Translations under genes and position numbers: made by a program
DNA from: Fimbriimonadaceae bacterium
Lineage (GTDB): Bacteria; Armatimonadota; Fimbriimonadia; Fimbriimonadales; Fimbriimonadaceae
Direction: 5' to 3'
NCBI GenBank assembly: GCA_019454665.1
Contig: JACFNW010000193.1
Location: forward strand, 1-5,140
Length of the DNA stretch: 5,140 bases
Part shown: one piece after another, positions 4,572 to 5,140 of the stretch
How the letters are laid out: every line of letters starts with the position of its first letter
Position numbering within the stretch: position 1 is the first letter of the stretch
The notes under the pieces: generated by a model
Told to the model about the DNA's origin: nothing
What the model saw: only the letters and a program-made list of their open reading frames with translations
Databases searched by the model: none

Positions 4572-5140
4572 ATGACAGTCGCCTTGGACGCCTACCACTT
4601 GACGCGCGAACCCGGGATCGAGCGCGATGGCACCCATCGGTATGCGGTCGGGCTGTTCGATCATCTGTTCGCCTTGGACGGTTCGATCCGGTACCACCTG
4701 TGGGTTCGAGATGCGTTCGACGTGCCCGAGGCGTGGCGGCGAGCCAACGTGCAGGTGCTTCCCATACCGCCAGGCAACCGCACGTGGTGGCACACGGTGC
4801 GCTTCCGATCGCAAGCGAAGCGACGGGGAGCGGACGTGCTGTTCAACATCAACGGGGCGGCCCCTGTCCTGGGGGGCGTCAAGCGCCTGAGCATGGTCCA
4901 CGACGTCATCCCGTTTCTGTACCCACAGTTCTTCGATCAGAGACGACTGCACGCCTTGAAGCTGACCATCGGCATCGCGGGCCGCCGGGCCGAGGGGCTC
5001 GTGGTCAACAGCGAGGCGACGGCCAGCGACGTGCGCCGCCTGTTCGGACGGACGAAGCCGATCTGGGTGACCTCGTTGGCGACCGATCTGGGCGCGATGC
5101 GGCGCGATGCCTCGTCGGTGACCGACGGCGAACTGCACAC
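4572..5140 (+). CDS. glycosyltransferase, GT4-like N-terminal domain (partial, runs off right edge)
   Basis: The frame stays open from ATG 4572 to the end of the window: 189 full codons and no stop. The sequence begins MTVALDAYHLT and continues with a G-I-x-R-x-x-x-x-x-RYAVGLFDHL stretch (15-32), the typical opening of GT-B family-4 enzymes that bind the acceptor. Further marks are ADVLFNING (87-95), MVHDVIPFLYPQFF (108-121) with the H110-D111 pair found in this family, and LVVNSEATASDVRRLFG (143-159), followed by a strand leading to the inter-domain linker. The C-terminal nucleotide-sugar domain, with its E-x7-E motif, would lie beyond the window. The enzyme should transfer a sugar from a nucleotide donor to a lipid-linked or polysaccharide acceptor at the inner face of the membrane. 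It is divergent from the RmlC-like epimerase across 47 nt, which fits a glycan locus. No Shine-Dalgarno is seen. Donor and acceptor cannot be told. Confidence 0.85.
   Translation, partial: MTVALDAYHLTREPGIERDGTHRYAVGLFDHLFALDGSIRYHLWVRDAFDVPEAWRRANVQVLPIPPGNRTWWHTVRFRSQAKRRGADVLFNINGAAPVLGGVKRLSMVHDVIPFLYPQFFDQRRLHALKLTIGIAGRRAEGLVVNSEATASDVRRLFGRTKPIWVTSLATDLGAMRRDASSVTDGELH

Noticed and set aside
1..5140. Mobile element, CRISPR array, tRNA or toxin-antitoxin system
   Set aside because: I read both strands and found no spaced repeats, tRNA-like arms, transposase motifs or small paired genes.

Overview
The window is ordinary GC-rich bacterial chromosome (by eye roughly 60-65% G+C). It holds six complete protein genes, one gene cut by the right edge, and possibly the last codons of another at the left edge. 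There are no RNA genes, insertion sequences, CRISPR arrays or phage genes. SepF together with a YggS/YlmE-type PLP protein points to a bacterium that uses SepF in division (Firmicutes, Actinobacteria, Cyanobacteria, Deinococcota, Armatimonadota and similar). I lean weakly towards a lineage such as Armatimonadota, but the window alone does not prove this. Most genes lack a Shine-Dalgarno sequence, and several have a -10-like hexamer 7-10 nt before the start codon, so leaderless or very short-leader transcripts are plausible.

Left block (1-1637, + strand): hisI (phosphoribosyl-AMP cyclohydrolase), a yggS-family PLP-homeostasis gene and sepF form a tight operon. hisI and yggS overlap by 4 nt (GTGA), and sepF begins 25 nt after yggS or, if an internal start with a strong Shine-Dalgarno is used, inside it. 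The yggS-sepF pair is the known ylmE-ylmF arrangement of division clusters, here placed behind a histidine biosynthesis gene.

Middle block (1638-3273): an 82-nt convergent spacer carries two mutually exclusive stem-loops that share one arm. It is followed by a minus-strand M32 (Taq-type) metallocarboxypeptidase gene with all metal-binding motifs intact. The short divergent spacer to the next gene carries a 17-bp dyad lying on the carboxypeptidase start codon.

Right block (3274-5140): a + strand gene for a secreted protein of unknown family converges, with a 3-nt gap, on a minus-strand gene for a short RmlC-like cupin (dTDP-sugar 3,5-epimerase superfamily). The cupin gene is divergent, across 47 nt, from a + strand family-4-type glycosyltransferase that runs off the window. 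These last two genes suggest the edge of a surface-polysaccharide or glycan locus.

I see no clearly new multi-gene system. The points most worth a second look are the changed zinc-ligand position in HisI, the recurrent start-proximal -10-like hexamers with overlapping divergent promoters, the alternative SepF start, the double hairpin, and the unrecognised secreted protein.
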